Below are positions 45,249-57,439 of a DNA stretch of 64,000 nt, in pieces (within the stretch, counting starts at the first letter, position 1; every line of letters begins with the position of its first letter). The DNA is from Bryoerythrophyllum caledonicum. Taxonomy: Eukaryota; Streptophyta; Bryopsida; Pottiales; Pottiaceae. The notes below the pieces were generated by a model. It was not told where the DNA came from. It made no database searches and was given only the letters and a program-made list of their open reading frames with translations. Location: positions 17,389,173-17,453,172 of the forward strand of contig OZ020526.1 in NCBI GenBank assembly GCA_963971425.1, read 5' to 3'. The translations under genes and the position numbers were made by a program.

Positions 45249-46745
45249 ATGGAACAATTTGCTGAAATTTACCTCTCTCATTCTTTTACCACGGATTCTA
45301 GAAGGGAACGTATCCTTGTTTTCCTTTCGGTGTTTATGGTGATGAAGTATGTTATAGTAGGCATTATGGCAATGCAAAAACTTGCAATATTTCAACAAAA
45401 TGTTCAAATGATGGTGATGGCGGTTTTTATGGCTCAAAGAAGGAGGGTGGATTTTGGGAGGTCTTGTTGGCAATTTCAAAGGTATGGAGGTTTTTTGGAG
45501 CATAGTCTTATGGGGTCTTACTCGGAGAGAGATTTTCAAAAGCGAATGGGGGTAAGTCCATCAACTTTTAAATTTTTGTGTAATCTTTTGGGGCCTGTTT
45601 TGAGGAGAAAAGATACAAAACTTAGGAAGAGTGTTACCGTTGAATGTAAGCTCGCTGTAACGTAATCGCGATTGGCAATATGAAATACTTTAGCCATAAT
45701 TGGAGATTTATTTGGAATAGATTTAAGTATTACTTCGGTGATTGTGAGGGAATGTTGTAAAGCAATTGGAATTCATTTACAACCATTGATTTTTAAGAAG
45801 CCCACGCTTACAATGATGAAGGAGATTGCTTTGGGTTTTGAAGCATTACACGGCATACCCTTCATATTAGGTGCAATAGATGGAAGTCATATTCCTATCC
45901 TAGCACCATCTCAAGATCTTGTAGCTTATTATTGTAGAAAAGGTTTTTATTCATGTTTACTCCAAGGGGTTGTAGATGCGGAATGTAAGTTTTGGGACTA
46001 TGAAATTGGATGGGCTGAAAGAATTCATGATTGGGCTCTATTTCAAAAATCAGAAATAGGGAAAAAAAACCATGAGGGGTTCATTTTTACCTTTTAAGTT
46101 TATAGGTGATGCCGCATATCCTATGCGGCCTTGGTTTTATTCACCATTCAAAAGAGAGAGGGAACGTTTGCCTAGGAAAAATTTGCTCAATGTAACTTTA
46201 TCCAATCGAGCACTCGAATGGCGGTTGAAAGGGCATTTGACATTTTAAAGGGTAGATGGCGTATACTATTGAAAAGAATTGACATGCCGCTTCAAAATGT
46301 ACCGGATGTGGTAACTGCTACATTATGTCTCCATAATTTGTGTATTATGGAAAATGACGAATTTAACATGGAATGGGCAAAGGATGCTGAGATGGAGTTG
46401 CAGGAAGAGGCTAATAGAAGTCTAGGTGATTTGCGAGAAGTAGACATGTTTAAAGTCTTGGAGTCTTCATTGAGGGAAATGAGAGAATTACAAAAAGTCA
46501 ATCCTGAAGCTGAATACACACCATTCATAGAACCAAGAGAAGAAGAAGAAGAAATGGAGGAAGACAATGAAGAACATGAAGAAACCAAAAAGGAGCGAGC
46601 TCAAAAAATGAAGGATATTCTAGCTGAAGCAACACGAGTCCATTTGGTATTAGCGGACAATTTTTACAAGGCTCATTTGGCTCAAAAATTGAAGGTTGAA
46701 TTCGAGGATTGTAGCTCTAGTGGTTCGATTTATAAGTCGGAGTAA
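45249..46745 (+). pseudogene. Harbinger transposase (HARBI1/DDE_4 type), interrupted
   Basis: Nuclease of the Harbinger element. Three open pieces follow each other: 45249-45665 (N-terminal helices, SERDFQKRMGVSPSTFKFLC), 45738-46097 (LGAIDGSHIPI with the first catalytic Asp; WAERIHDWALF with the second) and 46218-46745 (MAVERAFDILKGRWRIL with the catalytic Glu, then an acidic coiled C-terminus). A stop near 45663 and frameshifts near 45700 and 46090-46210 separate them. The acidic residues of the DDE triad are still recognisable, so inactivation looks recent. It converges with the Myb-like gene, the two stops being only a few bases apart. Confidence 0.85.
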
Positions 46746-46747
46746 AA

Positions 46748-47745
46748 CTAGAGCTTATTGATTAGGCGATCAAATTGTTGATCTACTCTCTCTAAGAGTT
46801 CATTTGTTCTCTCAAAGTTTCTCATTAATCCTACACTAGTTTCTGCCATCTTCTCAAAAATCTCTAGACATCTCTCTTGAAAACCGTGCTTACCTTTTGA
46901 AGATGATGATGGTGTTGTTGAAGATGGTGTCGATGATGGCACACTATCCACTTGGGGAGGAGAGTCGGCCATAAAATCATTGTTGTCATTAGTTGTAGCT
47001 GAAACATGCTTGAACACTTGTCCAGCTTGATGATACCACTCGTCCATTGCATCATAGAACTTGCTTTCTTGACGGTTGTTGCCTGAAATCCCATTAGCCA
47101 ATTTGTCTTCTTTGTAAGCAGCAAATACTTGAGTGAATTTCTTGTGGCATGCCATGGCCGAGCGGTTGAATTTTGGAAGCATTACTACCATCCTAGCATG
47201 TAACCCAGTGTCGATTCTTACACTCAAAACAATCAAAAAATGAGTCAAAATGCTGAAGAATGTGAGTGGAAGAACAATTACAGCACATGTAGGGAGCTAA
47301 ATCATTGCCACAAAAGAAAGTGAATCACATTCTTGTACATCCAAGGAGGTAGGTAGGATTGTAGGGGTGCTACCGGGTGATAAAGAGGAGACTAGGGATG
47401 TAGAGGTGTTATGGGTTGTAACGAGGAGACTAGGGTTCAAATCCCAACGACCTCCATGCCCCTCCATTGTGGGAAAGGGGGGCCGTGGTGGCCGGGCGCC
47501 GGCAAAGGCCCTTAGGCTTCCAATTTGGCCTCCAATTTGCCTCACAATCCTCACCAAGCTTTTGCAAAAATCAATGATTCATAAAATTTAGGGTTTAGGG
47601 TTTAAAGAATTTACCTTGTTTCTTGCCGTTTCTCTCAAATTCGGGCTCCATCTCTCCCTTCAATGCAATCAATTGAAGGACCTCTGAATCCAACCAAGTT
47701 TAGTTTTCTTCTTCTCCTTCAACTTTGACCACCACTTCCTTAGCA
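46748..47745 (-). pseudogene. Harbinger Myb/SANT-like protein, two exons, damaged
   Basis: DNA-binding partner of Harbinger transposases, needed to carry the transposase to the element ends. On the minus strand, exon 1 (about 47745-47613) reads TWLDSEVLQLIALKGEMEPE, the first trihelix/Myb helix, then a GTAAAT donor. Exon 2 (about 47231-46748) continues with the helix KFNRSAMACHKKF, the FYDAMDEWYH motif, a Ser/Pro linker and a C-terminal coiled coil (KMAETSVGLMRNFERTNELL). An in-frame TAA sits just before TWLDSE, so the first exon is broken or starts differently. The intron boundaries are my estimate. Confidence 0.7.
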
Positions 47746-48507
47746 ATCTTCTTCTTTGGGGCAACCTTCTTTTTTGGAGCAGCTTTTTTGTTGCGGACCC
47801 TATAATTTCACACTCCTCTCTATCAACATCCTTCTCTTCAATCCTTTCCATTCCCACTCTTTCTATCACTTGCTCTCTAACTTGAGCTGAAATGGATTCA
47901 AATGCGCCATACAAATTTTTCCGCACCCTTAAGGCTTTCCTCGCTACCGTAGTGGAGGTTTTGAGAAAAACGATCCATCTATAAAAATTGTGCAAAAAAA
48001 AAACCGACATCAAAAATACCAACAGCTCAAAAAAACGCCAACCAAAAAAATTGTTGTGAGAGAGAGGAAGAGAGAGAGCAAGAGAAGGAGAGAGACAACC
48101 ACTTTTACTTTTTGAGAAAAAACGGCCATTTCCACTTACCCCCACAAATTCTGCCATTTTGATCAAACGGTCTAGATCTTGTCATTTTTTGATAATTTTA
48201 ATAAAAAAAATCGGCGGACTCTCAATTGTGGTTTGGGTCGACCAAAATGGGCGACCCAAGTTTTCCTTGAGAGGCGGTCGCTTTGGCGCCAAAACAACCC
48301 AAAAGTACTGCCATGTAGGACGACGGCCTTTAGAGTTTGGGCACAAGTGTGAAGGCCCAAAGTCCGGACTTTGGCCACTCTAGCAATCTCATTGGTGGAA
48401 ATCGACGGCCTCTCGACTTGGCCACCAAGTGTAAAGTGGCCCTTAGTTATGAATTTTCAAACTATGCAACCATGTATAGTGGATGGCCAGCAGTAGGTAC
48501 CCCCCCT

Positions 48508-49175
48508 GCTCACTACAGTCAATGCGGGTTCAAGGTGTCAGGGCCCGGTTTTAGGCCTGACACCGCGAAGAGCGGCCCTTCTCTCCGCGCGCCTTTTCGC
48601 CTCCATGCGCCCTTCTTTCCACGATAACGGCCACTTTCGCCCAAATCTTTTTCGCACTGCCCGTATCTCTTATCGGTATGCTCGCCAAAAGCCCCTTTTC
48701 CCCCCGCCTTCTTCGGATCACCGAAAGCCCCTTATCCCCCCGACACGTGTACTCCAAGGGGGACCCATCCTTCTCGGCGGCTGCCGACGCGAAGTGTCAT
48801 CCACATCGTTTGCGTTTGGCGCTGTCTTTGGCACGATCCATTGTGCGGGGTAGTACACTGCCGGAAGGGGGGTGCTTGTCTCCGCGTGAATGGAGTTCCT
48901 TGATCTCAATCTCCCCATACATGACAGGCCGAATGGGAATTCTGGCGAGACGGCGCCACCAACCATTGCCGATAACGGGGCAGCAGGGAGGAAATGGAGG
49001 CGTCAGGGGAGAAAAAAACCAGCTGGCGTGCGTGAGAAGGGGGTGGAGGACCTTGATGCCGCGTTCCGGGAAGGCCTGCATGCAGACGACCTAAAGAAGC
49101 ACGGTGACAAGGTTCATCGGATGCGCGATTTGAAGAGGAAGCAGTCCAAGCTTATCGCCTCATTCCCTGGGATAT
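48508..49175. repeat. Left inverted repeat of the Mutator-like element
   Basis: It matches 57440-58107 in inverse. It includes a coding-like stretch from 48890 (MEFLDLNLPIHDRPNGNSGE). Confidence 0.85.
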
Positions 49176-51165
49176 AAGGAGGCAACTACTTGGTTTAGGC
49201 GGCGTATTGGCGTTCATTATCACCATCAACGTGAAACCCTAAATCAGCCATGGCAAAGTTTTGTGTGGCGGCACCATTTCCCTCACTTTTGAACTGTGTT
49301 TTTTGCCATCTGGCGAGATATCCAGGAAGTCCAAGGTATGCGTCAACGATCGCTGCTTCAAAACCTTTAAATCACCGACTGAACTTTTCGGTAAGTTCCC
49401 TGCCCTTCTTTCTTTCCATTTCCAAGTGGAGCGTTGGAAAGTAAGCTGTATGAAGATATAGGAAATTTTGCAAAGCGTCCAGGTTTAGGGTTTGAGGGTT
49501 CCCGATAATTGTTGTAGGCGATAAGGTTTCATATTCGGCAATGTCCTCCCTCGCAGGTCCGTGAAAATGCCAAAGCGTTCGGGGTGTTTCTGCAAGACAC
49601 TATTTGATGAGATCCCGCTGGAGAACATGAAAGGGATTCTGCCCACCTACAACAAGGAAACGGGGAGGATAGAGCAACTATTTGTCATTGAGAATGACCA
49701 CATTTGGCGCGATAGCTAAGAGGTGATGGAGGCGAGGGGCTTTATCCTCGAGCTGCATGGACCGGACTCGCCCATCGTACCGGCTGGACAAACCGGCCCC
49801 AAGCAGATACTGTGCATACATTGCAACAAAATGCACCAGAACCACAAGTTCAACCTCCACCGCAACCATGCATTGTGCGAAGGGAAGGGGAAGGTGGGCG
49901 TGAAGATGCCGTCGTATCCCAATTTGAGCGTCAGGGATGTGACAAACTTTGTGGCACGACTTCGGGATTGCGGGTTGGTGGAAGAAGCCATTTCGGTTTT
50001 CGCCACCATAGAGCCGATAGGCACGAAGAAGAGGCCTCGGAAGGCTGCCAATAATGAGGAGGAGTGGATCAATCGAGTCCCAATTAAGCACGACAAGAGG
50101 GTGGCACATGCGGTAGTGAAGGGCCATCCACAGAAGTGTATCGTGTTTGCTTCTTGGAAAAGACCTCTGCCCCCGAAAGCGGAGTCCAGTGACGATACTT
50201 CTTCGTCAGCAGAGTCGAGAGGAGATCACAACACTGATCATGAGGCCGATAACGTAGGCACTCTAGCTGTTTTTGCCGAGAAGGACGGTCTTCGATCCGG
50301 AGATGATGCCTCCAGGAATTATGGTGCCGAGAACCTGATATCGAGGGTCCGGAAGGCCACACTCGCGCCGGCGCTCCAGAACGATTCCTCCATCGTCCTC
50401 CGGAAGACCGAGCTTGCGAAGCAGGCTATACCGAAGAAGAAGGTGGCAAAAGCTGAAGAGGCCACGAAGAAGACAAAAGCATCTTGGTCCTCAGTAATGG
50501 TGAAATGGCTTACAAGAATTTCTGTGGAAGAGACCGCTATGGCGAGAAGGTCTCGATCCCCGCCGGCTTTACAGCGGTTGATCTAAACGAGTATTACCGA
50601 GAGACCCTCCGACTCTGACATTGGCCCGCCGATAACCTCGCGCGAATGTCCCCCGACCTTGGTCCAGATGGAATTTCGACAACCGCTGACATTGGCCACG
50701 ATACTTCGGGCAGACTCTGATGAAGGTGTGAATCCCGATAGGTGCCTTATTCTGCCGGCCAAAGGTAACAAAGAGCAAGATTTGAAGTTGGAGAGGGCCA
50801 AAATGATACGACAAGTGCAGGAGGACGCTGAGCGCCTTTTCCCGCTTCAGATTCGGCTCTACCCTAAAAAGAAGGTACCGATAACGCCGTTGTATCTACT
50901 CCTCAAGCATGGTCTACTCGACAAGGATATGATGGACATTTTAGAGTTCGAAGATGAGCTATTGAAAACCGTCTTGTGTATGGTGGAGTCTAAAGGCCAC
51001 CAGAGCAGGTTCTACCAGGCTCTCGGTGCGTGCATTTCCAAAGGGGTCGGCTTCGCCAATAACGAGGTTCCGCTTCCACAACTGACTACCCTTTGCAATT
51101 TGGCAAAGTATCCCGATGGCGATACTGCGCAAGAAGTCTGGATAGAGGCAGTGAGAGGAACGTGA
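48890..51165 (+). pseudogene. 5' part of the MULE plus-strand gene (unknown function)
   Basis: The coding-like segments are 48890-49177 (within the inverted repeat, starting MEFLDLNLP), about 49250-49390, about 49558-50586 and 50659-51165. They are separated by introns, stops or frameshifts; a TAG near 49719 interrupts the third. The third contains a short CxxC-H-H-like stretch (ILCIHCNKMHQNHKFNLHRNH), possibly zinc-binding, and a basic, Ser-rich region. These segments share strand with the downstream Ulp1-like part and probably formed one long gene, as in Kaonashi MULEs, but exon joins are not worked out. I do not recognise a catalytic domain here. Confidence 0.55.
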
Positions 51166-52749
51166 GAATAGATGACGCAAGAGAAGGAGTGTGTCGAGTA
51201 TGTAGCAAAGACGACAACCGATGTGTAGAGGACAATGCGGTTAAGGGAGAGGTTAGTCGCAGTCGAGATTTAGAAATTTGATGCCGAAAAGGTGGTGGAA
51301 AGAGAGGCTATTCGATGAGACTTCAACAACCTCTTTGGGTATTGCGCGATGAACGAGATTCTTCGAGCATTGCAGCCCCCACTGCCATGGACGCACAACA
51401 TTGACGAGGCTCGAGAGGTCGTGTACCGTCTAGCGCGGATCAGAATCGAGAGTGTCCCGTCACCGACTCCAGCTATACTGTTGATGTGTTACTTCGTTTG
51501 CAACGGGCTCTCTCGGGTGTAAATTTTTCCTTCTTGCTACAGACTTGTCCCTTCTTGTCTCACTATTTACACCCACGCTCCACTATTCTCGGTGTACACC
51601 ATTTTCTTCTATTATTGGCTGACATGACTCCGTTGTTTTTCAGGGGGCGGAATATGTGCAACCTTTGCGTTGGAATGTACGTGGACGGTCCAGAGACAAA
51701 TTGGGATGGGCCGTCTCAAATGTACGAAGTCTGAGTCCCTTTCTCTTCAGAAGGGACGCATCCGAGCAGTACCTCCCCACATCGCAGGCGTTCTCGCGGC
51801 TCCGCGACAATAAGCATGGCGGGCAAGAATCGATGTTATGCTTCATCGCAAACGTCCATGCTCGTACTGTCGTGGACACGGCAATGAGTCACCCAGAGGA
51901 TTTCGTTTGACAGTGGTGTGCTACCAATAAAGGTACCTACGAACAGTGGGATACCCTGGATGAGAACTGCTTGGCGAGGGAGGATCTGTACTTCATGTAT
52001 ACCGGCTTCGTTCCACGTAAGATTTAACCAATAACCCCATCATTCATCTAACTGTTTTCTTCCGCATTCTTGGTATCTCTGTTGTTTCCCTGTGACTAAA
52101 CGATAAGCCTTCTGTAGGCACTGTAGATCCTACCTGGGCATGCAAAAGGGAACTTGCAGAGGCAGATTGCAAGAACGTTGTATAGCGTCTGGTGACGACG
52201 GAGTGGGGTCGACGAGAAGGGCATCCGGTGACTTCCATTGAGGAAATTCCTTGGGAGACATCTATCCAAACAAGGGACCTCGAGGGTGCACATGCCCTTC
52301 TTTACCTAGATGAGGGAACCTCAAATGAATTCCGCATTCAGAATCGATACCCGAGGGGTCACGACGACAAATGATTTCCTGATAAGTCGCCAGAGGAAGT
52401 TACGGTGGAAGCACAAGAGGGTACTTGCGATGAAAAACCTCAGTGAGGTGTTCCCGACTTGCCGAAGGAAGAGCCAAAAACTATAGCGGTGAAGTCACTG
52501 GTGAGTCCCGCCGATAACCCACCTCACATGGAGTTTTCTTGGACACAAGCAATGGATGACCCTACCCTCAGCATTGCGGAGTCTTCACAGTGGCCGGTGG
52601 GGCTATCAATTTGACACCCCTCGTCTTCATGTTGTGATTGGGGGTAGGGGGGAGACGGAACATAGCATGAAACCCCTGCGTCTATCGTTCCCTATGTCGA
52701 GTCAAAGTATTGAAAACCTGGGCTCTATTGACAGTCCCCCGGTTGTTCC

Positions 52750-54282
52750 CGAGGAGCCTTGCGTGGCACCCTTCGAAACTCATCCAATCCCCGAGAATCC
52801 TCCCTCTCGGAGCCCGATAACCCTGCTCCTCCGCCAGAGCCCGATAACCTTGCTTCTCCGCCAGAGCCCGATAGCCCTGCTCCAAAGGAGATGGACCCCG
52901 AGGAGATCAGTCTGGCTTTGCGCTTTATCAAGGAAGCACATGAATCTCGCTTGACCAGTATTTGGGTTTATCATGGACTCATGGAGCGTGTTCAGAATGG
53001 AAGGAAAGGACAGAAGGCGGCATATACGTGCATGTTGTCGTCGAATCGCGGAATATTTAAGTCAGATTGTGTGTCTTGGGACAAAGAGCCCTCGCTTTGT
53101 TACGAAGCCGAGGAGTATGATGCATCCACGATAGAGAAGAACCTCGGTATTATTGTGGAGGTCTTAAAACACAAGTGAGTGTCGTCATCTATGTTATCGT
53201 GTTCTTTGACACCTGTTGTTTATCGGCACCTACTATCTAACATCTCCTTTCTTCTGAATTTCAGGCCTCGTTTTATTCACCCGAAGGACTTGACTGGAGG
53301 TATGAGGTTTTTCGGTCCAGACCTTTGGCAAGCTATGGATGTCTCGCTTGCACTAGTGGACTGGCATTGCGTGCTAAAGGACAAGCGGAAAATGGAAGGG
53401 ACATTTTTGGATTTCCTCCTTAGGCATGTCGTCTACCGTGCAAAGAAGCATGTTCGAATCCAGTATCATCACACGCACAACTGGTTATTGGCGACGTTGC
53501 AATGCTATCTGGCGGACCCTGAGAAGGACTAGGATGACATCGTAAGCTTTCTCAGCCGCTCGTTTCGTACCACCAACAAGTCGCCCAATACCCTTATCGT
53601 CCCTTACCACGATAAGGGTCACTGGAGCGTTTTCGTCCTAGAGCAAAGCCGAACGTATCACATGAACCCAGCTGCACGTTTGGACAAGGATCGGGAAGTG
53701 GACAACTTTCTCTTCCTTGTGCACATGGGACGGGCAAACGCGAAGGGCGTAAAGGTCGGATCTTGAAGTTGGCGAGAATAGCAGAGTCGAGAGCCGATAA
53801 GCTTGCCTCTGCCTAATCAACAAGAAAGCTGGGAGTGTGGTTTCATGGCATGCTTGGGCTTCAGGCAGTACCTCATCGCACATGGTGGGCGTGACGAGGC
53901 GGAGGAGGAGATCGTGACAATGGGGACACAATATTTGGACTGGGACGGGAAGAAGGCGTACCAATGGTTCATACAAGCGCCGTAGACGGAGATTGTTGCA
54001 CCGCTTCCGTTCCACGATGCTCTCAATCTATGTGGACAGGATACGGTGGAGTTCGGAAGCGAAAGTCCGGACGTTGTTTTGATGGAAGGCGGTACTGGAA
54101 TGGCGAAGAAGAGGGAAGTCCTAGTTCTCGGTATTTCAGGGATAGTGGGGAAACGTGAATTTCAAGGCTTCAACGTGCTCAAGGACCCACCAGTTCTTCT
54201 CAGAAGGCGGAAGAAGGCAATAGCGTGCGAAGGAGCAAAAGAACCAAAAAAACCGAAGGGCACCACCAAGACGAAGAAGTAG
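52750..54282 (+). pseudogene. Ulp1-like (C48) cysteine protease of the MULE, broken
   Basis: Ulp1-type proteases cleave SUMO or related conjugates. Segments 52759-53178, 53263-53532 and 53533-53985 read in order; an exon join near 53174/53264 is likely. The catalytic core shows HDKGHWSVFVLEQ (His), then YHMNPA where families have an Asp (here Asn or a shifted position), and LPNQQESWECGFMACLGFRQYL (Gln and catalytic Cys). Stops lie near 53530 and around 53764-53785, so no full enzyme can be made. A Pro/Glu repeat (PDNPAPPPEPDNLASPPEPD) precedes the core. After 54000 the frame is basic and lysine-rich. Confidence 0.75.
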
Positions 54283-55081
54283 GCAATAAGGGAGGGGGGC
54301 TCCTGTACACAACCGATATGCATTAGAATTTGTATAGATTAATAGGTTGCCTAGGTTGTACATTTCATTCATTGTAAATGACAAATTTTTCAATAATATA
54401 CTAGAACGGAATTTGAAATCCACTTGAAGCTTGTAAGCGGAACTTAAAATCCAGTCTTTGCCGATTATACTAAACGTTGAGTCCACACTTCATAACCAAA
54501 GACTTAGCCGATATACATCTTCTCTCGAAATACCAAGAGATGCATGGAACTTCATCTAAGGGCATCTTATCCGCAATATTCCTTCTGGAGATTACTAATG
54601 ATTATCGGCGCAAATAACCACCAAAAATCCTTTGCCCTTTATCCTCAATCCTTTCAAAACCAATAACCTAAGTCGTTTCTTGAGTTTGTCTTTTGCTAGC
54701 TGGAACGGACCTCACCCGAAAACCTCTCGAATGTAAGAAGTCGTGCAATCTTCGGAGCCTCATTCCAAGACCGTCTTCATTTGTGTGGAGCGGTGCAACT
54801 ATCTCCTGGAGTGGATGAAGCATTCCGGCTTCGATTTCAGCCTCCAACCTTGAGAGGGTGGCATCGGTGTTGCGCAAAACTGCATCCAAGTGCCTTGCCA
54901 GCAACGGTTGCCGATAAGCCTTGTCGAGTAGCTTCAGGACAAGTTGATGCATACGATCAAAGTCGCATATCCATGTCTCGCTTAATTCTCGATGGTTGGA
55001 AGCCACTGGGATTACATCTCCGGTATCGGTATCGGTATCGGAGGGGACATCATTATCGGGGAAGCCCTCGGTATCCGGGTG

Positions 55082-57350
55082 TCAACCATTGTCTTGAAGG
55101 AGGAGATTCGTCATCCCACCTTGGATTGTACCACGAAGGGAGCCCAGATATCTAGTAATTTTTCCCTCCGCCAGGTTAGGTCTTGTCATTTTCAGGTCCT
55201 TAATCTGGTGCTTACAGATGTTTCCTTTCTGGGAATGAACACATTGGCAGACGGCCCATTCGGTGCATGGGTTGTATACCGCATACGTAAGGTGTCCCCG
55301 TTTCAAGGATTTAACGTAAGCAGGACCTGCCGACCACTCGGGCAATGTGACCACATTATCGGGAATTGTATTTGCTTGGTTGATTGCATTGACCATGATC
55401 TGCCGCTGCCTCTTGTTCTTTTTAAAACTGTTCAGCTTACACCAGTGACTGTAATCATACTTCTTGATGACATTTCCAGTGAGCTCATAAATAAGCCAGT
55501 CCATCCTTCTGCCGATAAGCTTCCTTTTGGATTGCTGGAGCACTGCTTTCATGTTAGAATGGTATGATTCTATTGCTGGAGTGGTGTCCTAGCTAGCGTG
55601 GGGGATTCTCCGGTCTCCCACAACCCACATTTTGATTTTCGGGAGCCATTCCTTGTCGAAGTACTTCTAGTATGCATCAGCGGCTCGCAAGAGAGTCTTA
55701 GCTTCGCCGTAGACGTGCTGCACCCACTCTAACAAATTCCACACCTTATCGTCGGGAGCTCTCGTCAAAGGGTCTTGGAAGTCACTTGGTGTCTCTGATA
55801 CGTACATAAGTGAGCCTACAATTTGCAAGGCTCCAGCCCTCGTCTCCATGTCTTTCAACTTAGCACATGCATTCTTCTGCCACGCTCAACGAACATGCCA
55901 GAGACATAGAAATAGATGTGAGTGCGCCAAACCTCCCTGCGATAATCCGACAAGCCAATAAGTACAACTCGCTGAAGGCCCGTCACCCGATAACGTAAGA
56001 ATGCTAAATCGCTTACCAAAGAGAGTTGATCTCATTATTGGCGTCGTCAAGAACAAAGGCAGTGGGTCTCCAATCCATCCTTATCTGCACCAACTTCTGC
56101 TTCAGAGCGCGCATCCAAGGCGCGAGATTTGTTTGTTTGGATTCGCAGTGACTACAAAAGCCACCGGAACTCCGTTTCTCCACTTGTCGAATACCATCAT
56201 CGTGAAGAGCGCATACTGGACACTCAAGCAAGAAATTAATCGGTGGATGAGTGAGTGCTCCTAAATTCTGGACGGACCTTAAATGGACCACGGTATAGCT
56301 ATGAGTACCTTTTTGTTGTTCGTTGCAAATGTCCCGTCTATAGCAATAATGCTTTTGTGACTGTATTTAAGCATCATGTGCGTTTGAAATGGGGTTCGAA
56401 TCCCAATTACGAAGGGTACGTTATCGACATTCAATACTTTGTCAACCTTGCTACCCGAGTCTTGGTAGTAAAAAACCGTACCTCGGTTTTCTCTTACCCA
56501 CATTCTCACACTCTCAGCGTCGTTGTCGTCTTTCTTGTATAGTTCTTGTGTACGGACGCCGCATATGTTGCAGATGTCCTCCATGCTAAGGAAACAATCC
56601 CGAGAAGGCGTAAGAGTGCCCTCATCGCGTGCCTTTAGTACCAGCTTCTCGTGCTTCTGTATTATAGTTGCCATCGGAACTTGCTCCTCGAATTGCGAGA
56701 GAACCCAAAGCCCTTACTTCCTCCGACATGTACTTCCGAAAGCGGAGTTTTCCCCTCTACACATTGTCCTTATCGTGGACGATGAGGCCCTGTGTGTCGA
56801 CATGTTCCGAGCAAAAGTACCCTATCTCGGCGATATATGGAAGAAAATAGTACCTCTTTACGTAGAATTGACATTGGCAGCCCACCTTCATAGACCCCCC
56901 TTCCTTTGCATCGGTGACACGAGGCTCTTTTTGGCCAATGCCGGAAGTAAGTTGTTTCCCTTTGTGATTGTATTTCGATGGCGTTGGTGTCATTTTGGGC
57001 GTGATTGCTTTCATCTTGTCCCTGTTGTCTTCGAGACCGTATTGACAATGCCATCTGCAATCGGCTATGACCATTAGACATACGTGTAGTACTGAAGAGA
57101 TATTACTGCACAACCGATAATATGATCTACTGTCCATATCGTGATATCAGAGGTTGAGATTCACTTACCGCTGGTACTCAATGTGGCAGTTCCACCGATA
57201 GTGTGTCTTCTCGCCGACATTTGTGGGGTCGTTCTTGTCGCGGACGAAGGTAGTCTCTACATCCTTTCTGCCAGACTACTCACCCTCCAGGAAATCCAAG
57301 ATCCTATCCCAGGGAATGTAGGCAACAAGCTTGGACTACATCCTCTTCGA
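55082..57350 (-). pseudogene. MULE transposase with SWIM zinc finger, broken
   Basis: Mutator-type DDE transposase read from about 57350 down. The N-terminal piece has GEKTHYRWNCHIEYQR, and 57137-56757 has SMKVGCQCQFYVKRYYFLP, the usual DNA-binding-type start of this group. The core begins in 56674-56279 with SIIAIDGTFATNNKKV (catalytic Asp). The next piece, in shifted frames to about 56005, includes FDKWRNGVPVAFVV, then the DDANNEI motif. The C-terminus (55552-55082) ends with the SWIM finger AVCQCVHSQKGNICKHQ (CxC...CxH). Frameshifts and stops occur at several points, notably after 56279 and between 55858 and 55552. It is divergent in strand from the Ulp1-like gene. Confidence 0.8.
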
Positions 57351-57439
57351 TGATTGCGGATCCTCTACGAATCTCGTATCATTCTCGGCCTTTATGTTCC
57401 ACCTAAGACATTTCCATGTCAAAATTCCTGGAGGAGGGT

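Larger units (their letters stand above)
45039..48442. mobile_element. PIF/Harbinger DNA transposon, 3.4 kb
   Basis: The left terminus GGGCCGCTTCACACTATGCC, with AAGTCGAGAGGCC a little further in, is matched by the inverted right terminus GGCCTCTCGACTTGGCC ... AAGTGTAAAGTGGCCC. TTA flanks both ends (45036-45038 and 48443-48445), the three-base duplication typical of Harbinger. Two genes converge inside: a DDE transposase on the plus strand and a Myb/SANT-like gene on the minus strand, the standard pair for this superfamily. Both carry disabling changes, so the copy is probably non-autonomous now. Confidence 0.9.

Noticed and set aside
47669..48166. A 165-codon minus-strand frame as a host gene
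   Set aside because: It lies inside the Harbinger element, has no recognised domain, and overlaps the Myb-like exon in another frame; probably leader sequence.
48481..48540. A tRNA gene or tRNA-derived SINE, from a B-box-like GGGTTCAAGG
   Set aside because: No cloverleaf can be folded, and the motif is part of the MULE inverted repeat.
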